Shown here: positions 1 to 11,032 of the stretch, piece after piece
Position numbering within the stretch: the stretch's first letter is position 1
Layout: each line of letters starts with the position of its first letter
Assembly (NCBI GenBank): GCA_963920635.1
Contig: OY987298.1
Location: forward strand, 112,892,035 to 112,956,034
Origin: Pseudeuparius sepicola
Taxonomy: Eukaryota; Arthropoda; Insecta; Coleoptera; Anthribidae
DNA: 64,000 bases
Direction: 5' to 3'
Notes under the pieces: generated by a model
Databases searched by the model: none
Seen by the model: only the letters and a program-made list of their open reading frames with translations
What the model was told of the DNA's origin: nothing
Translations under genes and position numbers: made by a program

Positions 1-121
1 TCCCACACACAGAGATCGAATAATATACGATCTCTATTGGGTTTCCATATTTGGTGGAGACCACAAAATATTGGTGGAGACTGTGGGGTGTACTCAGTGA
101 CAAACTTCAGCCTCAGAAAGA

Positions 122-809
122 ACGAGAGGCTAAAACCCACTTTAGGTTCCACGTTTTCATTGGTCGACTCAAGGTTACCTGAATATTAAGCCTCTCGTCT
201 TCTATTCACTATTCACTAGCCCGTTGTGGCTTGTGATAAATTATGCAAATGAATTAAGAAATAACGTCAAATCCGGATGAATTTTTACTATATACAGCTC
301 AAATGTATTTTAATGTATTTTATATGGCTCAAACTGATCACCACCCTATTTTGCACCTTTTGCAACATCGAAACTTGGCGAATACCCGCGGAAAAACCGA
401 AATTTTAAAAGATTTGTGCCGAGTTTACGTTCGGCCCGGCCGCTGTTTTCGCCCGACACAAATCTTTCAAAATTTCGTTTTTTCCGCGGGTATTCGCGAA
501 GTTTCGATGTTGCAAAAGGTGCAAAATAGGGTGGTGATCAGTTTGAGCTAAATTCATCTCTATTATAGAGGTCAGATTCGTGTTCAGGGACCTCGAAAAT
601 GGGGGAGTAACCAAAATTTCAAAAAAATCGCGCGGTGCATAATTACCATATGTTCTTCAGATAAGTGATTAACATTAGCCATTATTATGCTGGAAGGAAC
701 TATTGTAATGTGATTCTAAACAACCTCACAAGCGTACAATGTTCAAATTAATGTAACCTTGAGTCGACCAATGAAATCGTGGAACCCGAAGTGGGTTTTA
801 GCCTCTCGT
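122..809. repeat. Long inverted repeat flanking a foldback copy
   Basis: Arms of about 57 bp at 122-178 and 753-809 are near-perfect reverse complements; both contain GAGGCTAAAACCCAC and a GGTCGACTCAAGGTTAC-like stretch. The 570-bp interior contains a second, unrelated foldback (262-647). This looks like an inverted-repeat element into which another was inserted, or whose centre was replaced. No open frame in it is credible as a gene, and no target duplication was recognised. GCCTCTCGTC occurs a second time at 191-200, so the left end may be partly duplicated. Confidence 0.7.
262..647. mobile_element. Foldback MITE, GGTAA family, copy 1 (left end truncated)
   Basis: The centre (about 325-546) is a long palindrome: the left half contains GATCACCACCCTATTTTGCA and the right half its complement, meeting at a GC-rich tip around 420-455. 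The right end carries the family's outer sequence (GACCTCGAAAAT, then GCGGTGCATAATTACC) and stops at 647 with ATTACC, the complement of the GGTAA terminus seen in full copies at 57857 and 59076. The left outer arm is missing. Open frames on both strands here are translations of the palindrome, not genes. It is non-autonomous and its superfamily is unknown. Confidence 0.75.
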
Positions 810-1218
810 CAGAAAGATTTACATTGGTAATCTAAGCATTTGACACTTTGACAGCTCCGGGTGCAAGGTCTAGAGGTAAGGAGCACCATCTTTAATCTTA
901 GATGGGTGTTCGGCTCAAAACGTCTAAAAGCTAGTGATGGGCAGAATCGAGTAAATGTATCGATAGTACTCTATTCTGTAAATCAATACTTTAAAGTGAT
1001 CGAATCAGAGTGATTCACGATTGACACATCTCTAGCAGAGTGGAAAGTAGCAAAGTTCGGAGTGTAGATTTGGTACCCGGGGGCAACGGCAACAGCAGCG
1101 CCACCTGAGGGACAATTTTATAACACAGAGATGATCCTCCTTACTTCTACCGTCGATGGACTCCTCAATCAACGCTTCTACCCTCCATAGTCTATTGATT
1201 AGGACTTTGCCCTTAGAG
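648..1218. other. Intergenic, no gene seen
   Basis: Contains the right arm of the outer inverted repeat (753-809). The rest is unassigned AT-rich DNA. At 931-1036 a weak TIR-like pair was noticed (GTGATGGGCA near the left, a similar complement near the right) but no target duplication supports it. No coding pattern or splice-bounded exon was recognised. Confidence 0.5.
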
Positions 1219-1323
<105 letters not shown>

Positions 1324-1423
1324 TTGTTTTATATGCTCTGGTTTTACCATTTTACCGTATACTCCTGTGAATTACTTTCGTATATTTTTGCTTTATTGCC
1401 GGTAATTATGGAACGTAGGGGGC

Positions 1424-1512
1424 CGCGGTGGCGTCGCTCGTACCGGCGCTGACTTTTTAGACTGCATGTTTTTCTTCCTTCGATCGTTCTTGGTTCGAGG
1501 CAGGCGCATGCA
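1424..1512 (+). repeat. Possible tRNA-derived repeat, copy 1
   Basis: Matches 35497-35588 in inverted orientation over about 88 bp with few differences. It has a box A-like stretch (TGGCGTCGCTCGTACCGG) and about 60 bp further a box B-like GGTTCGAGGC, the spacing expected of a tRNA-derived pol III promoter. Similarity between the copies stops at GCATGCA. Two copies in one window with boundaries at the tRNA-like block favour a short SINE head over chance. The alternative is a LINE 3' end, because the second copy directly follows LINE sequence. Confidence 0.4.
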
Positions 1513-1639
1513 TATATGTCTTTAAAGAAAAACACCGCTATTGCCAAGAGCGCTGGACAAATGTGGGTTCACGGTATTGCTCCTAAATAGCTTTATCCGT
1601 GTGATTTACTAATTGTCCTACACTCACTGGGATTACTAC

Positions 1640-1835
1640 GGTTTTCTAGGGTTTTCCGTAGTACTTGAGCGAATGCTATCCTAGTTCTATCGGGAAAAAA
1701 GTCGGCCCTAGCCGCAAATGGCAACGAAGACAAAATAATAGTAATTGCCCCCCTCCCCCGCACAAGCATGTGGTTGCTTCTGGGGTACTCCTAGTTTGGA
1801 GTATTGTGAGGGTGAGAATTATTATTATTATTAGT
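1640..1835 (+). mobile_element. LINE 3' end with (ATT)n tail, copy 1
   Basis: A 195-bp block repeated at 9005-9218 (minus) and, split by an insertion, at 37996-38045 plus 40705-40745 (minus). All copies end in GTGAGGGTGAGAATTATTATT, a short trinucleotide tail typical of the 3' end of several non-LTR retrotransposon clades. A small palindrome (CTACGG...CCGTAG) lies near 1636-1662. There is no coding sequence, so it is a 5'-truncated insertion. It cannot be matched to the RT-bearing LINEs in the window, whose tails differ. Confidence 0.65.
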
Positions 1836-2005
1836 GTATGCACCGCCCGATTTTCTTGAAATTTTTGCTTCCCCCCCTATTTTCGAGGTCCCTGAACACG
1901 AATCTGCCTTCAGTTTTTTGAGGTCGGACGTAGTTTCCGAGAAAATGAATTTTCAAATTTCGTTTTGACACCCCACTTACTTTTCACGGTGATATTTTTA
2001 TGGTT
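1836..2005 (+). mobile_element. Foldback MITE, GGTAA family, half copy
   Basis: Starts immediately after the LINE (ATT)n tail with GTGTATGCACCGCCCGATTT and runs through GGTCCCTGAACACGAATCTG to CACTTACTTTTCACGG, matching the left arm of the full copies at 57857 and 59076. It lacks the central palindrome and right arm, and its first bases are replaced by the LINE tail, suggesting the two were brought together by insertion or recombination. Confidence 0.7.
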
Positions 2006-2086
2006 ACTACAGCGTAGTAAACAATAATGTATGCGGAATTTGCGCGCCATTTCGGTAACATTGTTATTGTTTACTGCGGTATAGTA

Positions 2087-4174
2087 AAATTATTTTAAGA
2101 AGTCCTTACAGGGACTGTCAATTGGTAATTTCGCCATCCCAAGTTGGCATCAATGCAGCAAAGAATGCAACCGGGTTATAAGTGCAGGTCAGTAACGAGC
2201 CCATTTGCACAATGAATTACTACTAATAACACGAACAAGAACAACACAGATAACGGTAAAACTCACGAAACGTACAAAACCCATTCATATTTTCACTGCC
2301 CAAAGTTTAAACCCTTTTCAACGATCCGGAAAACCTTCACTGTCACTTTCACAACACCGAAATAAAATTTGCCTGAGTACGCACCATAGACGCTGTCGTA
2401 AGTAGGCGATTATACCAAAATACCAAAATGAAAGTTTTTTCATGACGTTTGAAATTATTGTTAAAATGAGTTGTAGTCATAGTTATTTTTATTTGTAGCC
2501 GTATAATCGTAATTGCAATAGGGTTTTTATTTTATTATGTTCTTTTTTTCGTATCACTTGGGTATCTTTTCATATCATAAATCAATGACTGACGTCATTA
2601 ACTAGTTGAGACACATATACCAATGTTATACCCATCGTTAACATAAAATTCCTAGGGATTTTGTGGAGAATGTCATCTGACAAAATCGGGACTTCTTACA
2701 GTAATCGGGGTATACCTCTCCTTGGTTATTTCTCTGAGGGGTATACAGAGACCAGGCCATCTGTACTGTGGTAAAAAATGTATTTACGTCACCGGGCAAA
2801 GTGCTGATAATCTTCGCGGGTAGAAACGTTTTCAAAAAACTGTTGATAGTTTGATGTTTGATAGGGGTCATATTTATATAGGTTAACAGGCCAGGTCGGA
2901 GGCCCAGCAGGTCAGGTCATTTTATTTGACGGAAGACGAAGAGGGGAGAAGGCGACATTGCCGGTTTTGCCAATTTTGCAACTAAACTAGCGCGAAAAAA
3001 AAATTGTTTCCGGACGTTTAAAGGCGATATCTATCCATTGCAAAAATAAAAAATGTGGTATGCCTACGAGCTCATTATCACTTTAATAAAATCGTCAACA
3101 AATGCCTCAAACCTCCCAACATGGCAACGCCGCCGTTGCTACCTGGTTCATTACTGGGAAGTATTTGTTTTTGTTCGCCCAGCAAGTCAATTTTGCCATT
3201 TGTTTACGTATGTATTTTTCGTGTTTTCAGTTGTGTTTCTGTTAATTTATAGACTATTTATGAGTATTTAGGATAATACACGACACACAGAAAACGGTAT
3301 GTCCGCGCGCAGGTGCTGTGACGTCAACGGTGACGCTTATTCGACAAAATCATGGCTTACTTTTATTTTTAAACGGAAATTTGACTCGTTTTATAGTGAG
3401 CTAGGCAACCACATATACACCACGGTGTCTCAAGGTGCCTACATTCTATCTTTGGATTTAACTTGAGGCGAAATTTCAGACTAATTTCAGGACTATTTTT
3501 TATAAGTTGGCCGCGCTTTTGTCGATGTGACGTAGATGCGCAGAAGAGTTTAATTTTCGTTCTCCTACCTGGCATACCGTTATACCCCGATTACTGTAAG
3601 TCCTGATTTTGTCAGATGACATTCTCCACAAAATCCCTAGGAATTTTCTGTTAACTATGACTATGACGTCGCGCTCATTGATTTATGATGTGAAAAGTTA
3701 CCCAAGTGATACGAAAAAAAGAACATAATAAGATAAAAACCCTATTGCAATCTCGATTATACCGCTATAAGTAAAAATAACTATGTCTACAACTAATTTT
3801 AATAATAATTTCAAACGTCATGGAAACACTTTTCGTTTTGGTATTTTGGTATAATCAGCTGCTTTTGGAAGCGGCTATGGGCGGACTCAGGCAAATTTAG
3901 CTTCGGTGTGTCAAAGTGACAGTGAAGGTTTTCCAGATCGTTCAAACTGCTTCAAACATTCGTCAATGAAAATATTCGCGGGTTTTCTACGTTTCGTGAG
4001 TTTTACCGTTATCTGTGTTGTTCTTGTTCTTGTAACTTTTCGTGTTATTAGTGCAAATGGGCTCGTTACTGACCTGAACTTATGACCCGGTTGCATTTTT
4101 TGCTGCATTGATGCCAACTTGGGATATCGAAATTACCAATTGACAGTCCCAGCAAGGACTTCTTAAAATAATTT
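2087..4174. mobile_element. Large foldback element, arms about 600 bp
   Basis: Arms 2087-2715 and 3582-4174 are reverse complements over most of their length with small gaps; for example TCTTAAAATAATTT ends the right arm and AAATTATTTTAAGA begins the left. The loop (about 865 bp) is unrelated AT-rich DNA and holds the phrase CTATAGTGAGCTAGGCAACC (around 3398), which recurs at 63553 beside another repeat. No transposase is visible. ORFs in the arms occur as mirror pairs and are not genes. Confidence 0.8.
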
Positions 4175-4322
4175 GAGTATATCTGTGTATCGTGGGATAA
4201 TATAGTGCCTGGTTTTGTATACAATGGGACGCAGATTTGTTTAACTTTTTTTTTTGCAACGGCGGCCATTTTGAATAAATTACAATATTGAGTACCTACC
4301 TATTCTAGATTGTATTGTCACC

Positions 4323-4682
4323 CATGATACAACAAAAGAGAGATATGATATTTAGCCGCCTCAATTTCGTTCCCTTCTGCGCAATTACGTCACGCGGTAA
4401 GTTCCCGCCCACTTATGACATGCAAAGTATTACAGTATGTCCACTGATTGAGTTTACAAAGGGACAAATGGACCAAAGAGTAATTAACAGTAATTTTACA
4501 ACGCAAACTTCCGCAAATTGGCTGAAAATGCAGAGAACACACTACAATGACACTCAGACGTTTCTGACGTTTCGGTTGTTTATAACCAGATGATACAACT
4601 TGTACCATTGTTTATAACCGCGTGACGCGCCAATATGGTGTCCAACCTGCGCAATATCATATCTCTCTTTTGTTGTATCATG
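4323..4682. mobile_element. MULE-like MITE, 30-bp perfect TIRs, 9-bp TSD
   Basis: The first 30 bases (4323-4352, CATGATACAACAAAAGAG...) are the exact reverse complement of the last 30 (4653-4682). The direct repeat ATTGTCACC flanks it at 4314-4322 and 4683-4691. A 9-bp duplication with TIRs of this length fits the Mutator-like group, though TIR sequence alone does not prove the superfamily. The 360-bp body has no transposase. The perfect TIRs and TSD suggest a fairly recent insertion. Confidence 0.88.
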
Positions 4683-4691
4683 ATTGTCACC

Positions 4692-5857
4692 AGCATCAAA
4701 AGTGTGTGCATAATTTCAGCTCAATCGATTGGGTGGAAGTGGTTTAAAATTCAGTTGCAAGATTCGACTACATTCTAACACAATAAAAGCTTGTAGAAAA
4801 ACTATTTTTTTTGCACCAGTCAAGTGCCCTTTATGCAGATTTTAGGGAAAAGTGTTATTAAGGAAAGTTGTTCCGAATTAAAAACTGAGTACCTACCTAC
4901 TTGTGCAAAATTCAAAATTTTAAAAGCATCTAGACCTACTTTGATTTTCATCTGCTAAAATATAGGTATTTATTAAAACTCACAACAAAAATGGATTTTT
5001 CAAAAACGGTACGTTTTTCGAAAAAGTCAAGAATATATTTTTCTTAGATTTAATTGGGAAATTTAGTGAAGGCAAAAAAATATTTTTCCAGCATTAAAAA
5101 ATATTATGAGACTACCCCTTTCTGGCACTGGTGGAAGTAGACAGGCCGAATTATTTTTAATTCATAATATTTAATGTGTGTCTACACTGTAATACCAAAT
5201 ATGTTTGCCTTAACTGTCTTCCTTTAGGAAAAAATAAACGAAAACTTAAAAAAAAATTGAACGCTTTGACGCCCTTTATCACGAACACCGTCAGGATGTC
5301 GATACAATACATGTTTATATGAAAAAATCTACATAATATTTTGATGTTTTCTATAGATTCCTGAAGTCGTTCCACTAAAATTTGGACTACACCCTGTATA
5401 TTATATACATGGTGATTCAATTTTGTCACCAAACTGTAACAGTTGATAGATCTTCAAAAAATAACCGCACTTTCTTGTCTAACTGTATATTTTTAAGACT
5501 GTACAAAAAAGTTGCAGGGTGTCAGAGATGAAGCAAATTTTATAGTTAATTTTTCAGAAATATCCAGAAATAATACAAACAAATCAAATTTGCCATAAAA
5601 CCATGAATCGTTTTACAATTAAAATCTACATAAGAAAATCAATACATTTCATTAGTAGGTATACAAGTGATTCATTGGCTCAGAGTCGTGCAGCACCGTT
5701 TTGGCGCTAGGCCGAATAGAAAATATTACCAAGATTTCATCCGGGCTTAAGCTACCTACCTAGCAACACTCTTAAGAGTAGTGCTATAGGTAGGTTTTCG
5801 TAGATATTCGACTATTATATGGCATCTATTAAGTATCTGTGCTATTTATTACCTACT
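4692..5857. other. Intergenic AT-rich stretch with repeat ends
   Basis: No gene recognised. Several phrases of the type ACACCCTGTATA/TACATGGTG (near 5390-5415) and GCAGGGTGTC (near 5514) resemble the outer ends of inverted-repeat elements elsewhere in the window, so decayed copies are likely. TACCTACC and TAGGTAGG tracts occur near 4890 and 5750-5790. Confidence 0.5.
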
Positions 5858-7740
5858 ATATACAGTGTGGCCCATTTAATTGGAACGAGGCCACCCCTGT
5901 AAAATTTTTATTTTTCATCTGATTTTAGCCGTTTTTTTTTTCTAAAAATAGATCACAAAAAATTCTTACTTCGGTGCAAAATTTCAGGTCTTAATCTCAA
6001 ATTTCAAGGCCTACTACGAATTTTTTTTTTCGAGTAAAAAATGACGAAAAACATTTAGCGATTTTTTTATTTGAATTCTGGCACCACAGCATTAATCAGG
6101 ACATCCTAAAACCCCCACATACCAAATAATAAAAAATATAAATGGAGTTCTATTCTGCGTGTTGTCAAAGTTGAGCAAAATAGAAATTTTAAAGGCATCT
6201 GGCAAGTCAAGTGTGCCATGGAATCCCCTCAAAACAGTTGAATGGTCAACAGGACCACTCAAAGTGTTGGTGCGCAAAGATCTAATTCAAACATATACAG
6301 AGTGTCTTTCTCTGTGCCATCTGAAAATAACGAATTTTTTTGAACTTTAAATCGAGTATATCAAAACCGCCCCAGCCACTATAAACGAACTAAGTCTAAA
6401 AATACAGAAGCCTGCCAGTCAGTAAGTCCATATGCATTGATGTGGCTGGTGTGCCACAATAGGAAACACAGAAAATTTATCATCTTAGACAGTGACTTTA
6501 TTGAGTATGGTCCGATAATTTAAATTGTTTTTTTATTATTTGTTGGTTGGCATAGAAATAAATTAAATAAAAAAAAATTTAAATAAAATAAATTAATTTT
6601 TCATGAAATCAGCATTAAAATGTCCCAAAATCATTAAAAGCACAGAAATCGTACAATAATGTAGCCCATTATTGTACGATTTTTTCAATAAGTAGGCCTT
6701 GGCGAGATGTAAACATCAAACGTCAGACGCGGAGAAATCGCCCGTCAAAAGTGACCAAATATTCAAAACCCGACCGATAAAGGCTCATTTAACTTTTCGT
6801 ACACATTGCGAAATTGTTTCCTATAGAAGCGCAATCCTTCAGTATACATATTTTAGTAAATTTGAAAATCAATAGATTTGTTGTGTAGGCTGCACAAGAA
6901 GCAGCAGTTTGGTTTTACTGTCAGAAGGTGCCGTACATCATTATACTTGTCCTAGGTAGAGCGATCGGTAAAGTCAAGCAACGCAGCGCGTAGTCGGTTC
7001 GTGGACGGGTGATTCCTTATTATTATTTTCTTGCCTAATAAAACTTTTTTTTCCGATTTCAAGAAAAATATAATATGTGCCTCGGCACTGAAGTTCTTTT
7101 TATGACTCATGTGGTTTATTTGCCTCGGCCAGAGGGCTCAGCAACTAAACTCCACATGAGTCATAAAAAGTTGAACTTCAGTGCCTTGGTACATAAATAA
7201 CTATTGTGTTTGTTAATGTTTTTTCAATCATTCCAGAGCACTCATGACCAGTATAAAGTTTCATAAAAATTCAGCATTTTGAGATGGGCCAAAGAAAAAT
7301 ACCCTGTATATTTTTGTATTGAATCTTTGCACACCAACACTTTGAGTGGTCCTGTTGAGCATTCAACTGTTTTGAGGGGCTCCCATGGCACACTTGACTT
7401 GCCATATGCCTTTAAAATTCCTACTTTGCTCAACTTTAATTGACAACCCGCAAAATGGAACTCCCTGCATATTTTTTATTCAAATTTGGCATATGGGGGT
7501 CTAAGGGTGTCCTGATTAACGCTGTGATGTCAGATTTTAAATAAAAAGTCGCTAAATGATTTTCTAAATTTTTTATTCGAAAAAAATTCGTAGTAGGCCT
7601 TGAAAATTGAGATTGAGACCTGAAATTTTGCACCAAAGTAGAATTTTTTGTGACCCATCTTTAGAAAAAAAAGGGTAAAATCGGATGAAAAATAAAAATT
7701 TTACAGGCGTGGCCCCATTCCAAATGGGCCACACAGTATA
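5858..7740. mobile_element. Foldback element, TATACAGTGTGGCCC family
   Basis: Left arm 5858-6350 and right arm about 7245-7740 are inverted copies; the tips read TATACAGTGTGGCCCATTT and its near complement. Both arms carry a diagnostic phrase, AAAGGCATCTGGCAAGTCAA with GTGTGCCATGG (complement in the right arm). Related arms recur at 32060-32380, 33235-33560, 55745-56060 and 63690-64000, so this is a multi-copy family. The loop (6600-7206) is occupied by a separate repeat with a 5S rRNA-like segment. No transposase was found. Confidence 0.8.
6600..7206 (+). mobile_element. Dispersed repeat with 5S rRNA-like segment, copy 1
   Basis: Almost the same sequence occurs inverted at 28966-29575 and, more diverged, at 53095-53800. 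Positions 6928-7014 resemble insect 5S rRNA from its 5' part through the internal promoter: AAGTCAAGCAACG corresponds to box A, and CGTGGACGGGTGAT to the box C region (5S: TTGGATGGGTGACC). A TTATTATT run follows, as in a SINE3-type element. A separate 110-bp hairpin (7078-7190) closes the unit. Because about 330 bp of shared sequence lies upstream of the 5S-like part, this may be a composite rather than a simple SINE. Confidence 0.6.
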
Positions 7741-9004
7741 AACCATAGGTGCACACAGTGCACATACTTACGTCCTTTTTTCTAAGATCTCTATGTCTAA
7801 AGAAGGCATATTGCCTCATGTAGAACTTTTTGGACCTCGCTCAAGAGGCGGAGCAAAAACAGAGATGGTACCTACTTATTGCTTAAATAATATGTTTATT
7901 AATTACATTCCAAAATGCATACTGCATACCTGTCTTTCTAATACAATACTCTGGGAAGAGTATCGAGCAACCTGGCTTTCATTGTATGCAAATTTAGAAA
8001 ACAAAAAACATCAGAAAACGAAACAAGTGATTTTAGAAATATGTTAAGATTCGAAAAGAATAAAATTCTAAAAATGACACTTAAAAAACAATTTAAAATT
8101 TATGTACTGTTCTGAGATATTGATCTCGGGTATGAGGAACATATTGAGTTAGTATTTTCTTTATTTAGGATAATCAAAAGTGATGATGTGCAGTTGCAGT
8201 TGCTGAAATTTGGAACTGAACGACCTAACGCAATTTGTACCCCAGACGCTTACGGGTCTGGCTATGTCGGTGTCCAATAAGCGACTGTCGTTGCGAAAGG
8301 TCATGGCTGGCTTTGGCAACATGACTGTCTCGTTGCGGAACGTCAGGATAGTTTGTTTAACGCATTTGAATTCCCGCTTCACGATTTGGGGTGTAATACC
8401 ACAGCGTAGATGTAATACAGTTGAAAGTTGAAATTCCAGAAAAAAATGTTTTATTGGTCCATTATTTGCATATTGTCAAATAGGGATAGTTATTTACAGA
8501 GTGACCCATACTCCGATCAAAGATATTTGATCGGAGGACCCATATCTATCGTCCGACTCGACACTATGGGATAGTATATTTAAAAATAAATGGGGTTTTT
8601 GGTATAAGTCGTTTTCTCCAGAAAGGCTTCGCCAAGTTACAGGGTTTTCGAGTTTTAAAAAATATGTGGACTTTATTGAAAATTTACCAAACTAGTTAAG
8701 ATATTTAAGTCATATTTGGTACACTTTATAACGACATATGGGTTAGCATAAAACCTGTTAATCTAGGGCGTCGCCAAGGGGGGGGCAGGGAGGGGCAGCT
8801 GCCCCCCCTAAAGGATTCAAAAAAATCTAGAAATTTTTTTGGTGAGTCACTCAGTCACTGCATTTAACTTTTGTATTTTCCGTAAAAGAAAGCCAGTTGT
8901 TTTTGTAAAATATAAATAAATGTGAGCTTTGAGCTTGTGAGCAAATCAAAATTTAGCTTTCTATTATTTTCATATATGCGAGTGAAACGATGTTAAGTTA
9001 AATA
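7741..9004. other. Intergenic, unassigned
   Basis: No gene recognised. A GC-richer patch at 8200-8410 has a minus and a plus open frame of 73 codons each but no domain or splice context. 8765-8812 (GGCGTCGCCAAGGGGG... GCTGCCCCCC) resembles the tip of a hAT-type TIR without a matching partner. A short palindrome around a GATCAAAGATATTTGATC core lies near 8514-8535. Confidence 0.45.
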
Positions 9005-9218
9005 TTATAATAATAATAATTCTCACCCTCACAATACTCCAAACTAGGAGTACCCCAGAAGCAACCACATGCTTGTGCGGGGGAGGGGGCAATGGCAATT
9101 ACTATTATTTTGTCTTCGTTGCCATTTGCGGCTAGGGCCGACTTTTTTCCCGATAGAACTAGGATAGCATTCGCTCAAGTACTACGGAAAACCCTAGAAA
9201 ACCGTAGTAATCCCAGTG
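9005..9218 (-). mobile_element. LINE 3' end with (ATT)n tail, copy 2
   Basis: Inverted copy of 1640-1835, about 95% alike by eye, beginning with the (AATAAT) complement of the tail and ending near ACCGTAGTAATCCCAGTG. It has no coding part. Having the tail and the same internal end point in two places suggests the same short 3' product was inserted twice. Confidence 0.65.
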
Positions 9219-9290
9219 TATTGAATACATTACACCTACATTAGGTAGGGTAGGTAGGTACCTTACCTACAAGGAAAGTACATACATACA

Positions 9291-10701
9291 CACTGATAGA
9301 AGGATTTATTTGGGAATTCGGGAGCGGGAGTAATAAACTAGATTTATTAAAATTCTTTTTAGAAGTTTCTTCGAGACAAACAAAAATATTTATTACAATT
9401 GAATATTGAATCAATATATTATAATTTATTTTAATATATGTCTGTAATAAAAAAATTAAAAAATATAGTTTTTAAGTGATTGTTTTCTTTATTATTCATT
9501 ATCTTTCTGCTTAAATTATTTTTTTATATTTTTATTCATTCATAGTTTGAGGAAATTGAGAAAATGAGCTGATATACAGTGTCTGCCAGAAAGTTGGATA
9601 CAAAGGGGAATTTTCTTTATATGAAGTTTCTCAAAAAAAATATTCTTGATAAAAGTTGGTGCTTGTGCTTAAACTCAAAATCCACCCGCAAAAATTTTGA
9701 AATTTCGATTCGTATACAGGGTAGGTTGAAAAATATGAAATTTCCTCAAAAGTAAAGTACCCTTATTTTTAGAACTACATCAGAGTGGCACTAAGAAAAG
9801 TTGTTTGTAATCTCAAGACAATGTCAAATATGAATTCACAGCCACCTACTCAAAAGAAAAAAATTCACACTTTTCGCATTTTTTATTCATCACGCTGTAT
9901 AATTTTTATAGTTGAATTCTCATTTATTAAATAACTCTTAAATTGTTGCTCTATTAAAATATTTTTATGTTCCACAGATTAGATGCTATGTTATGTTTGA
10001 AATTGTAGGAGTATTTTACCTGGATACAAAAAAACGACAAACTTTGCAGAACTTTCAGTTATTAAATGTTTTTAAGATGCTAGTTAAACGTAAACAAAAA
10101 TCATTGGTATCGTACTGTCATGCTCGAAGATGTGCCTCAAAATACATATCTAACATTATGTATTATACAGCGTGATGAGTAAAAAATGCGCAAGTGTAAT
10201 TTTTTTTCTTTTGAGTAGGTGGCTGTGAATTCATATTTGACATTGTCTTGAGATTACAAACAACTTTTCTTAGTGCCACTCTGATGTAGTTCTAAAAATA
10301 AGGGTACTTTACTCTTGAGGAATTATCATATTTTTCAACCTACCCTGTATACGAATCGAAATTTCAAAATTTTTGCGGGTGGATTTTGAGTTTAAGCACG
10401 CAAGCACCAACTTTTATCATGAATATTTTTTTTGAGAAACTTCAAATAAAGAAAATTCCCATTTGTATCCAACTTTCTGGCAGACACTGTATAATACGAC
10501 AAACTAATGATTTATTAAATATTAATAAATTATTTTTTATACTTCATATATTAATAAATATGTTTTTGGTGAAAAAAAAATGCGCTCTAGTAAATGATTT
10601 GTTAACTGTTAATAAATATTTATTAGAGAATATTCGGTAATAACCCATTTCTTAAATATTAACAAATCTTATTGAATACAAAATAAATCCTTCTATCAGT
10701 G
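9291..10701. mobile_element. TIR element carrying a nested foldback
   Basis: The ends are 20-22-bp inverted repeats: CACTGATAGAAGGATTTATT at 9291-9310 and its complement at 10681-10701. A long foldback (9573-10493) occupies the middle, so the outer element was probably the target. No clean target duplication can be read (CATACA on the left, CATGTA on the right). No transposase; AT-rich throughout. Confidence 0.6.
9573..10493. mobile_element. Foldback element, TATACAGTGTCTGCC tips
   Basis: Arms 9573-9905 and about 10163-10493 are nearly perfect reverse complements over 330 bp, including GGTGCTTGTGCTTAAAC/GTTTAAGCACGCAAGCACC and the ACCCTGTATAC phrase shared with other foldbacks. The loop is about 257 bp. 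High arm identity suggests recent formation or gene conversion between arms. Both strands would give the same long double-stranded RNA hairpin. Confidence 0.82.
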
Positions 10702-11032
10702 CATGTATACTGGGTTATTCAAAAAAGAGTAGTGAGCGTCGGGGGACACTCGGCAGAAGTGATGACTTCTTAAGATATAGATATCAGTTTTTCGTTAAAC
10801 TTTTTTACATAACAAATAGTAGTCATGGTCATGGTTCCGTAACAACTTTTTCACAGACAAAATAATTTTTTGTTTCATACCCTGACCCTTTCGCCAGCCG
10901 TCGCCCCCGGGCCATCGGGTGGCGACGCCCTTGCTGTTAATATTAAACACATCGAACGACCAGTGGCTGAGTAGTGGGTATATTAGTACAATTATTGTTT
11001 TTAGGGAAGAAAATGAATCACCTTGTATGGTA
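10702..11032. other. Repeat-like flank of the LINE insertion
   Basis: Runs from a CGTCGGGGGACACTC motif to GAATCACCTTGTATGG, phrases like the ends of other repeats here, so the LINE at 11033 probably landed in an older repeat. 11020-11032 is the left copy of the LINE target duplication. The 98-codon minus frame is not supported as a gene. Confidence 0.45.

Noticed and set aside
303..614. Facing 82- and 69-codon frames with nearly the same protein
   Set aside because: Both are readings of one palindrome in the foldback.
931..1036. Possible small hAT MITE (GTGATGGGC tips)
   Set aside because: The tips match poorly and no 8-bp duplication could be read.
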